Assembly (NCBI RefSeq): GCF_012689525.1
Contig: NZ_CP051516.1
Coordinates: forward strand, 3,162,001-3,226,000
Direction: 5' to 3'
Length of the DNA stretch: 64,000 bases
Origin: Paraburkholderia aromaticivorans
GTDB lineage: Bacteria > Pseudomonadota > Gammaproteobacteria > Burkholderiales > Burkholderiaceae
The translations under genes and the position numbers were made by a program. Positions 25,187-34,595 of the stretch are shown here, piece after piece. The notes under the pieces are model-generated. The model ran no database searches and was not told the origin of the DNA. It was given only the letters and a program-made list of their open reading frames with translations. How positions within the stretch are numbered: the stretch's first letter is position 1; every line of letters starts with the position of its first letter.

Positions 25187-26578
25187 ATGAGCAGCCCGAC
25201 ACATCACTGGATCAAACGTCTCGCCGACATTCGCAAGCCGGCCTATCTGGCGATTCCCGATCTGATCGAAGAAGATCTCGCCACCGGGCGGCTGCGTCCA
25301 CGCGACCGCTTGCCGGGGCTGCGCGATCTCGCCCTGGAACTCGCGCTGAACTACACGACCGTGGCGCGCGCCTACGCCGAAGCACGCAAGCGTGGCCTGC
25401 TCGATTCGCGCGCGGGCAGCGGCACGTTCGTGCGCGGCCGTACAGCCACTTTGCCGCTCGCGGGTGGCAGCAGCATCGAGATGTCGATGAACACGCCGCC
25501 CGAGCCGCCCGACTACGCGATGCGGCTGCGCGAATCCGCCGCACGGCAGATGGCCGATAGCGATCCTTATCAGTTACTGCGTTATCAGGACTTCGGCGGC
25601 TCGGCGGCCGACAAGGACGCGGGCGCCGAATGGTTGAGGCGCCGTGTGCCGCATTGCGACGCACAGAACGTGCTGGTGTGCCCCGGCATCCATAGCGCGC
25701 TGGTGGCGCTCGTCTCACAGCTCGCGCGGCCCGGCGGCACCATTTGCCTCGATGCACTCGCCTACCCCGGCATCAAGGCAATCGCCGCGCAACTCGGTGT
25801 GCGTCTGCAAGCGTTGCCGCGCGATGACGAAGGGCCGCTCGCGCACGCCTTCGAGGCGCTCTGCAAGACCGACAAGCCGAGCGCGTTCTATTGCAATCCG
25901 ACGCTGCAGAATCCGAGCACGCTCACGCTCACGCACAAACGGCGCGAGGCGCTCGCCGACGTGGCGCTGCGCTACAGCGTGCCGATCATCGAAGACGATG
26001 CCTACGCGATGCTGCCGCAGAACGCGCCCGATGCACTCGCGAGTTTCGCGCCCGAACTGACGTATTACGTGACTGGTTTGTCGAAGAGTTTCGGCGCCGG
26101 TTTGCGCGTCGCGCATCTGCATGCGCCGACGCCGCGACAAACGCAGCGGCTAGCCGGCGCATTGCGCGCCACCACCGTGATGGCGAGTCCGTTCACGGTC
26201 ACGCTCGCGACGCAGTGGATCGTGGACGGCACCGCGGCTGACATGCTCAACGCGATTCGCAACGAGTCGCGCGCTCGCCAGGCCATTGCCTCGCGCATGC
26301 TCGAAGCGTGGCCTTACGAAGCGCATCCGGATGGCTTTCATTTGTGGTTGCCGGTGCCGATGGAAAGCGGCTGGAGCGCGTCCGAGCTCGCGTTGCAGTT
26401 GCGTAATCAGGGCATCGCCGCCGTGGCCGGCGCCGCCTTTTCGACCGATGGCAATCCGCCCAACGCCATGCGCGTCTGCCTCGGCGGATCGAAAACGCGC
26501 GACGAATGCGAAGAGGCGCTGCGCATCGTCGCGGAGACACTCGATCATCCGCATCATCTGCACTCGCCGGTGATGTGA
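25187..26578 (+). CDS. MocR-family (GntR HTH plus aminotransferase-like) regulator divergent from Nit1C
   Basis: Likely local regulator of Nit1C. The 463-residue protein has an N-terminal GntR winged helix (about residues 10-80; RPRDRLPGLRDLALELALN and SRAGSGTFVRG) joined to a fold-type-I aminotransferase domain. The PLP lysine is in YYVTGLSKSFGAGLRVAHL and the PLP-aspartate region is VPIIEDDAYAML. Such proteins use PLP adducts to sense amino compounds and usually bind two repeated sites. Multiple TTGATCG half-sites occur just upstream. I choose ATG 25187 (MSSPTHHW), although the RBS is weak and an ATG at 25139 is in frame. Other Nit1C clusters have a different regulator (NitA), so this pairing is worth noting. 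Confidence 0.85.
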   Translation: MSSPTHHWIKRLADIRKPAYLAIPDLIEEDLATGRLRPRDRLPGLRDLALELALNYTTVARAYAEARKRGLLDSRAGSGTFVRGRTATLPLAGGSSIEMSMNTPPEPPDYAMRLRESAARQMADSDPYQLLRYQDFGGSAADKDAGAEWLRRRVPHCDAQNVLVCPGIHSALVALVSQLARPGGTICLDALAYPGIKAIAAQLGVRLQALPRDDEGPLAHAFEALCKTDKPSAFYCNPTLQNPSTLTLTHKRREALADVALRYSVPIIEDDAYAMLPQNAPDALASFAPELTYYVTGLSKSFGAGLRVAHLHAPTPRQTQRLAGALRATTVMASPFTVTLATQWIVDGTAADMLNAIRNESRARQAIASRMLEAWPYEAHPDGFHLWLPVPMESGWSASELALQLRNQGIAAVAGAAFSTDGNPPNAMRVCLGGSKTRDECEEALRIVAETLDHPHHLHSPVM

Positions 26579-26870
26579 AGCGATCCTTAGGCGACGGCAG
26601 TCAGCGTTATTGTCATATGAATACAACGCGTCGCAAGCTGTTGATAAGCGCGCAAAGACGCGCTGTTTCCGCGCGCATTGAAAAAGCCGACACGCAAGAA
26701 AAATTTCGCGTGCACTCGACACGCCGCCCCGCACGGCCCACCCGCCGTTGGTGAGCAATTGAAAGCATTTCCCGCTCAAGTCCCACATGTTGAAGCCGTA
26801 TACACCGTGTGAGGCCCCCGCTTCACCGACTCCGACTCCGGCTCACCGCTCACTCCGAAAGACTCCCGAC
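26579..26870. other. Non-coding gap between the MocR and chemoreceptor genes
   Basis: These 292 bp hold no convincing gene. Small frames here lack an RBS and family-like sequence. A chemoreceptor promoter is expected, but I could not identify a convincing sigma28 or sigma70 match. Confidence 0.5.
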
Positions 26871-28670
26871 ATGTTCACCTCCATTCGCGCGCGCATCGTC
26901 GCCCTGTGCGTCGCTATCGTTGTGGTCGCGCTCGCCGCCAACGCGGTTCTCAACTATGTGGTCGCCAACTCGTATAACGCCGATGCCATCGACAGCAGTC
27001 TGACTGCGGTCGAAAGCGGTCACGCGGACGGCATCGGCGACTGGGTCGCCGCCAACAGCCAGATGATCAACTCGCTACAGGACGCGGTGCTGCAGCCGGA
27101 TCCATCCGCCGCGCTGAAGCAGATCGCCGCGGCCGGCAAGTTCACCAACGTGTACGTCGGCTATGCGGACAAGACGGCGAAATTCTCCGACCCGACCAAC
27201 ATTCCGCCCGACTACGATCCGACCGGCCGTCCCTGGTACAAGCAGGCAGCGGAAGCGGGCAAGCCGGTGGTCACGCCGCCTTACGTGGACGTAGGCACGG
27301 GCAAGCTGGTGGTGGCGTTCGCCGCGCCCGTGGTGCGCGACGGCGCGGTGAAAGGCGTGGTCTCCGGCGACGTCGCGATGGACAGCGTGATCGCCAACGT
27401 CAAGGCGATTCATCCGACGCCGGCGAGCTTCGGCATGTTGATCGATGCGAGCGGCCACATCGTCGCGCATCCCGATCCGAAGCTGACCTTGAAGCCGGTC
27501 TCCGACGTGGCGCCGGGCCTGACCAGCGACAAGCTCGCCGCCCTCTTCAGCGCCGACCGTCCGCTCGAAATGGACGTGAACGGCAGCACGAAGCTGATGC
27601 GCGCACAAGCGATTCCCGGCACGGATTGGTACGCGGTCGTCGCACTCGATAAAGCCGAAGCGACCGCCGGCATGCGTTCGCTGCTGACCGTTTCGGTGAT
27701 CGCGCTGATCGTGATCGCCGGCATCGCCGCCGCGGTCGTGGCGGCGCTCACTGCCGTGTCGTTTCAGCGTCTGTCGAAAGTGCGCGATGCGATGGATGCC
27801 ATCGGCTCCGGTGAAGGCGACCTCACGCAACGCCTGCCGGCCGTCGGCAACGACGAAGTCGCGCAAATCGCGCGTTCGTTCAACACCTTCATCGACAAAC
27901 TCAGCCACGTGATGCGCCAGATTCGCGACGCCAGCGAATCGGTGCGCGTGGCCGCGAATGAAATCGCCGCGGGCAACGTCGATCTGTCGGGCCGCACGGA
28001 ATCCGCGGCGGCGAGCTTGCAGCAAACCGCCGCGTCAATGGAAGAAATCACTTCGACCGTCACGCAATCGGCAAGCGCCGCGAAGCAGGCCGACGATACC
28101 GCGGTGTCCGCCTCGCAGGTCGCCTCGCGCGGCGGCGTCGTGATCTCCGAAGTGATTGCGACGATGGGCGAGATCCAGCATGCGTCGGTGAAGATCTCCG
28201 ACATCATCGGCGTGATCGACGGCATTGCGTTCCAGACCAACATCCTCGCGTTGAACGCCGCGGTGGAAGCCGCGCGCGCGGGCGAACAGGGCCGCGGCTT
28301 CGCAGTGGTGGCCGGTGAAGTGCGCAGCCTCGCGCAACGCAGCGCGCAGGCGGCGAAGGAAATCAAGGCGCTGATCGAATCGACTGTGGCGAGCGTCACG
28401 TCGGGTTCGGGCCAGGTGCGCCAGGCTGGCGAAACGATGACGGAGATCGTCAGCAACGTCGCCAACGTGACGACCATCATTTCCGAAATCACTCAGGCCG
28501 CCAACGAGCAGACGCGCGGCATTCAGGAAGTGAACCGCGCGGTCAGCCAGCTCGACGAGATGGTTCAGCAGAACGCCGCGCTGGTCGAGGAATCCACGGC
28601 GGCGGCCGCCGCGCTGCAAAGCCAGGCGGTGAGCCTCGCAAGCGCGGTGACGCAATTCAAGCTCGACTAA
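26871..28670 (+). CDS. Methyl-accepting chemotaxis protein with periplasmic dCache-type domain
   Basis: Membrane chemoreceptor of 599 residues. A first membrane helix (residues about 9-30, [19 protein letters not shown]) is followed by a large periplasmic sensor with dCache features ([22 protein letters not shown]). A second helix comes near residues 297-320 ([19 protein letters not shown]), then HAMP ([17 protein letters not shown]) and the signalling domain with the hairpin tip [20 protein letters not shown]. Sensors of this class often bind amino acids or organic acids directly; the ligand cannot be told here. ATG 26871 (MFTSIRARI) is chosen because it starts just before the membrane helix. 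It is 22 bp upstream of a second chemoreceptor. Confidence 0.93.
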   Translation: MFTSIRARIVALCVAIVVVALAANAVLNYVVANSYNADAIDSSLTAVESGHADGIGDWVAANSQMINSLQDAVLQPDPSAALKQIAAAGKFTNVYVGYADKTAKFSDPTNIPPDYDPTGRPWYKQAAEAGKPVVTPPYVDVGTGKLVVAFAAPVVRDGAVKGVVSGDVAMDSVIANVKAIHPTPASFGMLIDASGHIVAHPDPKLTLKPVSDVAPGLTSDKLAALFSADRPLEMDVNGSTKLMRAQAIPGTDWYAVVALDKAEATAGMRSLLTVSVIALIVIAGIAAAVVAALTAVSFQRLSKVRDAMDAIGSGEGDLTQRLPAVGNDEVAQIARSFNTFIDKLSHVMRQIRDASESVRVAANEIAAGNVDLSGRTESAAASLQQTAASMEEITSTVTQSASAAKQADDTAVSASQVASRGGVVISEVIATMGEIQHASVKISDIIGVIDGIAFQTNILALNAAVEAARAGEQGRGFAVVAGEVRSLAQRSAQAAKEIKALIESTVASVTSGSGQVRQAGETMTEIVSNVANVTTIISEITQAANEQTRGIQEVNRAVSQLDEMVQQNAALVEESTAAAAALQSQAVSLASAVTQFKLD

Positions 28671-28692
28671 TCGCTACCTCTGGGACATCGCA

Positions 28693-30273
28693 GTGACGTT
28701 CTATAGAAATCTGAAGATCGCCGTTAAATTGGCATTGCTCGGCGCGGTGTTGCTGGCCGCGACGATGATCGTGGGTCTGGAAGGCTGGCACGCGTTGTCG
28801 AAAACGCATGCGCTGCAAATCGAGTCGGCGCAATCGCTCGGTCAATATGCGCAAGCCGCCGATACGGCGCGCGTCGCGCAGGTCGAGTTCAAGAAGCAGG
28901 TGCAGGAATGGAAGGACCTGTTGCTGCGCGGCGCCGATCCGGCCGCGTTCGCCAAATACCGTGATGCCTTCAGCAAGGAAAGCGGCACGACGCACGCCGC
29001 CCTGCTGCGCCTGAAGGATCAGTTGAGCGCATTGGGCGCGAACGTGGACGGCGTCGACAAGGCGCTCGCCACGCACGCTTCGCTGCAGGACAGTTACCTC
29101 GATGCGCTCAAGCATTACGACGCCGCCGATCCGAACACCGCGCACGTGGTCGACGCTCTCGTGAAGGGCATCGACCGCGCGCCGACCGCCGCGATCGACG
29201 ACATCGTCGCCAGTGTGATGCAGCAGGCGCAGGACTCCAGCGTGCGCACGAGCGAAGCGGCGGAACGCTCCTATACGATCGCCACGGCGCTGTTGCTGTC
29301 GGTCGTGATCGGTTCGCTCGGCGTCGGTGCGTTCGCGGTCTGGTTTCTCAGCCGCAGCATCACGCTGCCGGTCAGGCAGGCCGTGGGCGTCGCGCAAGCG
29401 GTTGCGGCAGGCGATCTGCGCGCGGACGTGGCCGTGGTGAGCCGCGACGAAACCGGCCAGTTGCTCATCGCGCTCAACGACATGAACCAGCGCTTGCGGT
29501 ATATCGTCAGCGAGATTCGTGAAGGCGCGACTACGATTTCGTCGGCCACGCAGGAGATCGCCGCGGGCAATCTCGATCTGTCCGCGCGCACCGAACAGCA
29601 GGCGGCCTCGCTCGAAGAAACCGCCGCGTCGATGCAGCATTTCACCGACTCGGTTCAGCGCAACGCCGCCAACGCACGCGAGGCCACCACGCTCGCGCAA
29701 ACCGCCGCGCAAGCCGCACGCGAAGGCGGCGCCGTCATGAGCGACGCGGTACGCACGATGGGCCAGATCGACGCGGCGTCCAAGCGCATCGTCGATATCA
29801 TCGCGGTGGTGGAAGCGATCGCGGCGCAGACCAATATCCTCGCGCTCAACGCCGCCGTCGAAGCAGCGCGCGCCGGTACGCAAGGGCGCGGCTTCGCAGT
29901 GGTGGCGAGCGAAGTGCGCAGTCTCGCGCAACGTTCCGCCGATGCCGCGCAGGAGATCAAGGCGCTGATTCGCGAGTCGGTCGCCACGATCGACGCGGGC
30001 ACGCAACTGATCAATCACGCGAGCAATACGATGGACGGCGTGGTGGCAAGCGCGGGCAGCGTGACGCGCATCGTCGAATCGATCGCGACGGCAAGCGTCG
30101 ATCAGGCAGCGGGTATCGCGGAAGTGAACGATGCCGTCACGCAGATGGATCAGGTGACGCAAAGCAACGCGGCGCTCGTCGAGCAAGCGGCTGCCGCAGC
30201 CGATGCGGTGCAAAGCAAGGCATCGGGGCTCGTGCAAAGCGTGAGTTTCTTCAGGCTGGGCGCCGCGGCTTGA
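28693..30273 (+). CDS. Methyl-accepting chemotaxis protein with helical-bundle sensor
   Basis: Membrane chemoreceptor of 526 residues. An N-terminal membrane helix (about residues 10-30) precedes a mostly helical periplasmic region of about 155 residues, consistent with a four-helix-bundle sensor. A second membrane helix ([20 protein letters not shown]) follows, then HAMP ([18 protein letters not shown]) and the signalling domain tip [20 protein letters not shown]. No C-terminal CheR/CheB tethering pentapeptide is present. The start is GTG at 28693, 22 bp after the preceding chemoreceptor, so both are probably on one transcript. The two sensors differ completely while the signalling domains match, as expected for tandem receptors. 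Confidence 0.92.
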   Translation: MTFYRNLKIAVKLALLGAVLLAATMIVGLEGWHALSKTHALQIESAQSLGQYAQAADTARVAQVEFKKQVQEWKDLLLRGADPAAFAKYRDAFSKESGTTHAALLRLKDQLSALGANVDGVDKALATHASLQDSYLDALKHYDAADPNTAHVVDALVKGIDRAPTAAIDDIVASVMQQAQDSSVRTSEAAERSYTIATALLLSVVIGSLGVGAFAVWFLSRSITLPVRQAVGVAQAVAAGDLRADVAVVSRDETGQLLIALNDMNQRLRYIVSEIREGATTISSATQEIAAGNLDLSARTEQQAASLEETAASMQHFTDSVQRNAANAREATTLAQTAAQAAREGGAVMSDAVRTMGQIDAASKRIVDIIAVVEAIAAQTNILALNAAVEAARAGTQGRGFAVVASEVRSLAQRSADAAQEIKALIRESVATIDAGTQLINHASNTMDGVVASAGSVTRIVESIATASVDQAAGIAEVNDAVTQMDQVTQSNAALVEQAAAAADAVQSKASGLVQSVSFFRLGAAA

Positions 30274-30313
30274 TGGGGTGGCGCCGCGCGGCGCCTGTTG
30301 TAGTGCGAGGGTG

Positions 30314-30334
30314 AAGCGGCGCAATGCGCCGCTT
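30314..30334. terminator. Hairpin between convergent genes
   Basis: AAGCGGCGCA and TGCGCCGCTT pair perfectly around a single A between the chemoreceptor stop (30273) and the stop of the leftward gene at 30333. There is no clear T-run; a bidirectional terminator is plausible. Confidence 0.45.
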
Positions 30335-30713
30335 ACGACTCGAAATCGAGTCCGCCGATCAACACCAGAGGATCGGCCTGCGTATGCGAGAGAAAATCCA
30401 GTTCGCGCGCATGATTCCAGGCTGCGAGCTTGCGCGGCAACGCGGCCAGATAGCCGGCGAAACGCAACGGCCCTTCCGCGCCCATCAGTCGCTCGATTTC
30501 GTCGCTGTCCCAGGTCAGATACAGATTCAGCGGATACGGGTACTGCCCCATGTCTTCGATGGGCGCCGCGTGAATCCGCACGCGAGTGGGATGCCCATGG
30601 CCGCCGTACGGCAGCACTTTGGTCTGCACGGTAGTAGCGAAGCAGGCGGCAATAGCCTCGGCGATGCGAGGCGCGAACTCTTCATCGAAACGGGCGGCAC
30701 TCTCGGGACGCAT
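30333..30713 (-). CDS. Conserved hypothetical protein, 126 residues
   Basis: Function unknown; the sequence looks like a family restricted to Burkholderia relatives, but I cannot name it with certainty. It begins MRPESAARFDEEFAPRIAEA, has a central VLPYGGHGHPTRVRIHAAP, the aromatic-rich YPYPLNLYLTWDSDEIERLM and ends LVLIGGLDFES. No signal peptide, membrane segment or cysteine cluster is visible, so a small soluble cytoplasmic protein is likely. The ATG at 30713 follows GGAGA. It stands alone on the minus strand, 132 bp beyond the ribbon-helix-helix gene, and converges on the chemoreceptors. Confidence 0.7.
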   Translation of the reverse strand: MRPESAARFDEEFAPRIAEAIAACFATTVQTKVLPYGGHGHPTRVRIHAAPIEDMGQYPYPLNLYLTWDSDEIERLMGAEGPLRFAGYLAALPRKLAAWNHARELDFLSHTQADPLVLIGGLDFES

Positions 30714-30845
30714 TTAGGTCTCCAGCTTTATGCGTGATGAGCTGGATATCGTAGCACGCGGGTAGGCGCGCGCCTGTTGAGTCGCGGCATGTCTGCCTCG
30801 TGGTCATGCGCAACCGCAGCAGCCGCTTCGCGTCGGCCTCCCGCA

Positions 30846-31196
30846 TCAAACCGTCTTCAGAATTCGCGGCTTCGCTTCGTTCACGGCAGCCGCCAGTTCG
30901 GGCACCGCATCGGGTGCGCTGGCGCCCTTCTCCGTACGCATCGACAGATAGCGCAAACAGCACACCCGCAAAAACGACGCGAAGTTGGTCGGCAGCTCGC
31001 CGCGCAACGCGATCAGCTCGTCATAGAGCTTCACGGCGAACTGGCTGGTCGTCATGCTCTCGCGCGCGGCGATTTCGTGCAGCACGTCCCAGAACAGATT
31101 CTCCAGCCGCACCGTGGTGATCACGCCGTGAATGCGCAACGAGCGCGTGCGCGATTCGTACAGGATCGGATCGGCGTTGATGTATATCCCACACAT
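30846..31196 (-). CDS. Ribbon-helix-helix domain protein
   Basis: Small 116-residue protein with a ribbon-helix-helix DNA-binding fold of the RHH_4 type. The beta strand region SLRIHGVITTVRLENLFW is followed by two helices (DVLHEIAARESMTTSQFAVK and LYDELIALRGE). The C-terminal 25 residues look disordered. It may be a DNA-binding regulator, possibly of its neighbours, but no operator was identified. ATG 31196 (MCGIYINADP) follows AAGGAG; the longer in-frame frame upstream is not family-like. It lies 147 bp downstream of the GMC oxidoreductase gene on the same strand. Confidence 0.75.
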   Translation of the reverse strand: MCGIYINADPILYESRTRSLRIHGVITTVRLENLFWDVLHEIAARESMTTSQFAVKLYDELIALRGELPTNFASFLRVCCLRYLSMRTEKGASAPDAVPELAAAVNEAKPRILKTV

Positions 31197-31343
31197 AACG
31201 TTTGCTCCTTGTTTCCGGGCACGCGCGCCGTGGCGCTTTTCATGCAGCCACGGCACGCCGCCCGCCTTCGTCAACATACGCCGGCCTCCGCCGCCCGACA
31301 ATCGCATCGAACCCGAACGCCGCGCCTGCCCCGTCGAACCGCT

Positions 31344-32930
31344 TTACACCACGCGTTTATTCATCTGCCCCGCGATGTGATCCGCCTGACGGATCGCCAG
31401 CGTGACGATCGTCAGGGTCGGATTTTCCGCGGCACCGGTGGTGAACTGGCTGCCGTCCGAAATGAACAGATTCGACACTTCATGCGTCTGGCCGAAGCGG
31501 TTGCACACCCCGTCTTCAGCGCGTGCGCTCATGCGGGCGGTGCCGAGGTTGTGCGTGGACGGATACGGCGGCACGCGATACACCGTCTTCGCGCCCGCCG
31601 CTTCGTACACCGCCGTGCCCTGCTTGAACGCGTGCTCGCGCATCGCTTCGTCGTTGGGATGATCGTCGAAATGCACGTTGGCGACCGGCTGGCCGTACTG
31701 ATCCTTCACGTCCGTATTCAAGGTCACACGATTGCTCTCGCGCGGCATATCCTCACCGACGATCCACATGCCCGCCGTGTACGCGTATTGATCCATCGCC
31801 TGGCTGAAGGTCGGCCCCCATGCGCCCGGATTGAGAAAGGCCGCGTAAAACGGCAGGCCGAGCGACACGGTCTCCATGTGATAGCCGCCCGCGAAACCGC
31901 GCTGCGGATTGAACACCGCTTCGTCCTCGATGATGCCGGCCATCGTGGTGCCTTTGAACATCTCCACCTTGTCGTTGAACACCGCATACACCGAGCCCGT
32001 GGTGTGACGCATGTAGTTGCGGCCCACCTGGCCCGAGCCGTTCGCGAGCCCTTGCGGGAATTTGCTCGAATGCGAGTTCAGCAAAAGCCGCGGGGTCTCG
32101 ATCGAGTTGCCGGCCACCGCGACGACGCGCGCCTTCTGCCGCTGTAATTTGCCGTTGCCATCGTAGTAGAGCACCTCCTTCGCCTTGCCGCGCGCGTCGG
32201 TTTCAATGCGCACCACCTGGGCCTGCGTGCGCAACTCCATATGGCCGGTCGCCTGGGCGCGCGGCAATTCGGTGTAGAGCGTCGACCACTTCGCGCCCGT
32301 GCGGCAACCCTGAAAACAGAAGCCGCGCTGGAAGCAATGTGCGCGGTCGTCGCGCACCACGCTATTGATCGCCATGTGGCCGGTGTTGCATTCCTTGTAG
32401 CCGACTTTCATCGCGCCGGCCGACATCACCTTGAAGTTGTTGTTGCCCGGCAGGCCCGGCAAACCGTTGGTGCGCGTCACGCCCAACTTTTGCTGCGCAC
32501 GGTCGTAGTACGGATCGAGCTCTTCGCGCGTGAGCGGCCAGTCGAGCAGATTGGCGTCCTTGATATCGCCGTAGGTCGTCTTCGCCTTGAACTCGTACGG
32601 CTGGATGCGCAGACTCGCGCCGGCCCAGTGCGTGGTCGAGCCGCCCACCGTCTTGCAGATCCACGCGGGCAGATTCGGAAAGTCCTTGGCGATGCGCCAG
32701 GTGCCCGACGTGGTGCGTTTGTCGAGCCATGACAGCATCTGAAACGAGCCCCATTCGTCAGTCGTGAAATCGGCCTGCGTATGCAGCTTGCCCGCTTCCA
32801 ATACGACGACGTTGATGCCCTTCTGCGCCAACTCGTTGGCGAGCGTGCCACCGCCCGCACCCGAACCGATGATCACGACGACCTTGTCGTCGTTGTGCGA
32901 AAAACGCACCTTGTTGTTGTCCTGATTCAT
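31344..32930 (-). CDS. GMC-family oxidoreductase (gluconate 2-dehydrogenase large-subunit type)
   Basis: FAD-dependent dehydrogenase of 528 residues, resembling large subunits of membrane-bound gluconate or sugar-alcohol dehydrogenases. The FAD motif is VVIIGSGAGGGTLANELAQK near residue 18. Other GMC features are GGSTTHWAGASLRIQPYEF, the substrate-side NLGTARMS and the C-terminal FISDGSQFTTGAAENPTLT. It has no signal peptide of its own, as usual when the Tat-bearing small subunit carries the complex out by hitch-hiking. That small subunit is encoded just upstream (33724-33053). No cytochrome c subunit gene is adjacent. The start at 32930 follows GAGGCAAGAC. The sugar or polyol substrate is not determined. 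Confidence 0.9.
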   Translation of the reverse strand: MNQDNNKVRFSHNDDKVVVIIGSGAGGGTLANELAQKGINVVVLEAGKLHTQADFTTDEWGSFQMLSWLDKRTTSGTWRIAKDFPNLPAWICKTVGGSTTHWAGASLRIQPYEFKAKTTYGDIKDANLLDWPLTREELDPYYDRAQQKLGVTRTNGLPGLPGNNNFKVMSAGAMKVGYKECNTGHMAINSVVRDDRAHCFQRGFCFQGCRTGAKWSTLYTELPRAQATGHMELRTQAQVVRIETDARGKAKEVLYYDGNGKLQRQKARVVAVAGNSIETPRLLLNSHSSKFPQGLANGSGQVGRNYMRHTTGSVYAVFNDKVEMFKGTTMAGIIEDEAVFNPQRGFAGGYHMETVSLGLPFYAAFLNPGAWGPTFSQAMDQYAYTAGMWIVGEDMPRESNRVTLNTDVKDQYGQPVANVHFDDHPNDEAMREHAFKQGTAVYEAAGAKTVYRVPPYPSTHNLGTARMSARAEDGVCNRFGQTHEVSNLFISDGSQFTTGAAENPTLTIVTLAIRQADHIAGQMNKRVV

Positions 32931-32941
32931 GTCTTGCCTCC

Positions 32942-33039
32942 GCTGTCGACCAGAGTTGGCGCTTCAGCGCTTACTCTGGTCCCATGCAACGCTGTCGGCA
33001 GGAGTTGGCGCTATAGCGCTTACTCCTGCCCCATGCAAA
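32942..33039. repeat. Two tandem copies of a hairpin repeat
   Basis: Two units of about 49 bp start GCTGTCG and end CCCATGCAA (32942-32990 and 32991-33039). Each has a long dyad: arms CCAGAGT/ACTCTGG in the first and GGCAGGAGT/ACTCCTGCC in the second, around TTGGCGCT...AGCGCTT. Arm changes are compensatory, so the hairpin is conserved while its sequence varies. A degenerate third copy is at 33735-33780. They look like a dispersed REP-type intergenic element and fill the gap between the two dehydrogenase subunit genes. Confidence 0.75.
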
Positions 33040-33052
33040 GCTGTCGTCGCGA

Positions 33053-33724
33053 TTAGCTATCCGTCGGGATTGGGCCGCTGGCGGCGGCCGGCGGATTGGG
33101 CAGCCACGAGAGGCTGTTGAACCCTTTGGTCAGGTAGCCGCCGTCGCCTTCCGAAGCGCCGTAGCCGAAGTGCGCATACGCCATGGTGTTGGCGTACAGC
33201 GAAACCACCGCGGTGCTGCGTATCGTGTTGAAGAACGGCGTGCCCGCGAGCGCCGCAACGTCTTTCGCCTGGTCCGCGGGCGTGCGCTTGAGCCAGTCGG
33301 AACCCGCTTGCGCGTCGAGTTGTTTGACGCCGTCCGCAAGTTGCTGACGTACCGCCGGATCGGTTTTCGCTTTCGCGTCGAGGTCCTTGACCACCAGCGC
33401 GTAGACCGCGTTGTCGAGCGTGGGGTGCGGATAGAGCTGCCGCGTGAAGGCCAGAATCACTTCGCCCTGGTGCGTGTCGAGCCCTTGCAGTTCGAGCGCC
33501 CACGCGCGGCTCGGCGCGAATGTCGACAGCACCGACGAGAACGCCAGCGTGCCCATCAGCACACCTGTGCCTCTCAATAGCTCGCGGCGCGTGAGTGGAA
33601 TGCGCAATGCGGCTGCGGCAGCATTCGCCGCGCGATGCTCGTCGCCGTGTTCATGATTGTGTTCGTGAGGATGCTCATGGCGTGCGTGATCGGACGCGAC
33701 GATCGGGATGACCGTTGTCTTCAT
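33053..33724 (-). CDS. Gluconate 2-dehydrogenase subunit 3 family protein (Tat-exported)
   Basis: Small subunit of a GMC dehydrogenase, 223 residues. Its Tat signal carries the holo-complex across the membrane. The N-terminus is unusually long and histidine-rich (HARHEHPHEHNHEHGDEH, residues about 13-30) before the twin-arginine motif TRRELLRGTGVLMG near residue 45. The signal ends at APSRAWA. The mature part (LDTHQGEVILAFTRQLYPHP, AKTDPAVRQQLADGVKQLD) matches the subunit 3 family. ATG 33724 follows AGGAGA. It is directly upstream of the catalytic subunit, separated by the hairpin repeats. The His-rich stretch ahead of the Tat motif could bind metal, which I note only as an oddity. Confidence 0.85.
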   Translation of the reverse strand: MKTTVIPIVASDHARHEHPHEHNHEHGDEHRAANAAAAALRIPLTRRELLRGTGVLMGTLAFSSVLSTFAPSRAWALELQGLDTHQGEVILAFTRQLYPHPTLDNAVYALVVKDLDAKAKTDPAVRQQLADGVKQLDAQAGSDWLKRTPADQAKDVAALAGTPFFNTIRSTAVVSLYANTMAYAHFGYGASEGDGGYLTKGFNSLSWLPNPPAAASGPIPTDS

Positions 33725-33734
33725 GGTTGTCTCC

Positions 33735-33780
33735 TGTCGACCAGAGTTGGCGCTTTTACGCCTTATTCCGGTCCCATCCA
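33735..33780. repeat. Third, degenerate copy of the hairpin repeat
   Basis: TGTCGACCAGAGTTGGCGCT, then TTTACGCCTTATTCCGGTCC and CATC, aligns with the first unit at 32942-32990 with several mismatches; the outer stem CCAGAGT/ATTCCGG is weakened. It sits just upstream of the small-subunit gene. Confidence 0.6.
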
Positions 33781-33836
33781 AGATGGTTGCTTGTGGGGCA
33801 CTACAACTCCGCGCGGCGGCCACCGGATTACTTTTA

Positions 33837-34235
33837 CTATTGATAGTGGCCGTAGCGTTCCAACACTTCAACTTTGTAACCGTCAGGGTCCTGAATGAAA
33901 AAATAACGCGCCAGCAACTCGCCGCTATCGTTGTGAAACTCGCGCAGATCGTTGGGCGTCATGCCGAGATCGAGCAGACGCTGCCGTTCGTTTTTCGCAT
34001 CGTCGACAACGAAAGCGACGTGACCGTAGCCATCGCCGTGCGAATACGGTTCCTCGCGGCCTTTATTCCAGGTCAGTTCTATCTCGGCATCGGCTTCGGC
34101 GTTGCGCAAATAGGCGAGCGTAAAGTCCGGAAAATCGAGCCGGTGCGATACGTCGAAATTGAAAGCCTTTTGATAGAACGCGAGCGAGCGCGGCAGATCC
34201 TGCACACGGATCATCGTGTGAATGAGTTTGGCCAT
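33837..34235 (-). CDS. Glyoxalase I-type VOC-fold protein
   Basis: A 132-residue vicinal-oxygen-chelate protein closest to lactoylglutathione lyase (glyoxalase I), which detoxifies methylglyoxal-glutathione adducts. Two beta-alpha-beta-beta-beta units are visible: HTMIRVQDLPRSLAFYQKAF, AEIELTWNKG with metal ligand Glu, GYGHVAFVVDD with metal ligand His, and FIQDPDGYKVEVLER with the last Glu ligand. That is the usual H/E/H/E set, with the first His at residue 6. ATG 34235 follows AGGAGGGGA. It is the first gene of the leftward group containing the GMC dehydrogenase. Other VOC substrates cannot be excluded. Confidence 0.87.
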   Translation of the reverse strand: MAKLIHTMIRVQDLPRSLAFYQKAFNFDVSHRLDFPDFTLAYLRNAEADAEIELTWNKGREEPYSHGDGYGHVAFVVDDAKNERQRLLDLGMTPNDLREFHNDSGELLARYFFIQDPDGYKVEVLERYGHYQ

Positions 34236-34595
34236 CGGTGTCCCCTCCTGGTTGAATCAAGTTTAGGAGGCCGCACACGCGAGTGGTAATGCACGGCTAA
34301 ATCGCGCCAAAGACTTGCCCTATGTTGCAGGAGCGTCGATTGAGGGGACTTCGTTCGCGCGTCAACGGCGCAAACAGCGATGGACATGGCGTTACGTCAG
34401 ATTGCATTGCAGCACGCCGGGCCATTCAAGCAGGCATGCGCCGAATGGCGTTAGGCAAAACCCGACGTCGATGTTGTGCTAACGCGTATCCGGTGAAGCC
34501 CATTCGTTTTTGCCCGATGGGCATGCACACGCGCGCCGAGTTTCCACAAGATCGGGTTTGGGCGTCTTTCTAAATGTTGTGGAGTGTAGTGCGTT
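34236..34595. other. 360-bp gap between divergent genes
   Basis: No supported gene. The frame at 34322-34573 has no RBS, no recognisable sequence and atypical composition. Promoters for the VOC gene and the decayed DUF2000 gene are expected here, but I found no convincing match or operator. Confidence 0.5.

Noticed and set aside
28657..30324. 555-codon minus-strand frame opposite the second chemoreceptor
   Set aside because: Antisense of the signalling domain; the plus-strand protein has all chemoreceptor domains.
34322..34573. 83-codon plus-strand frame in the gap before the DUF2000 remnant
   Set aside because: No RBS, no recognisable sequence, Cys/Arg-rich composition unlike the neighbours.
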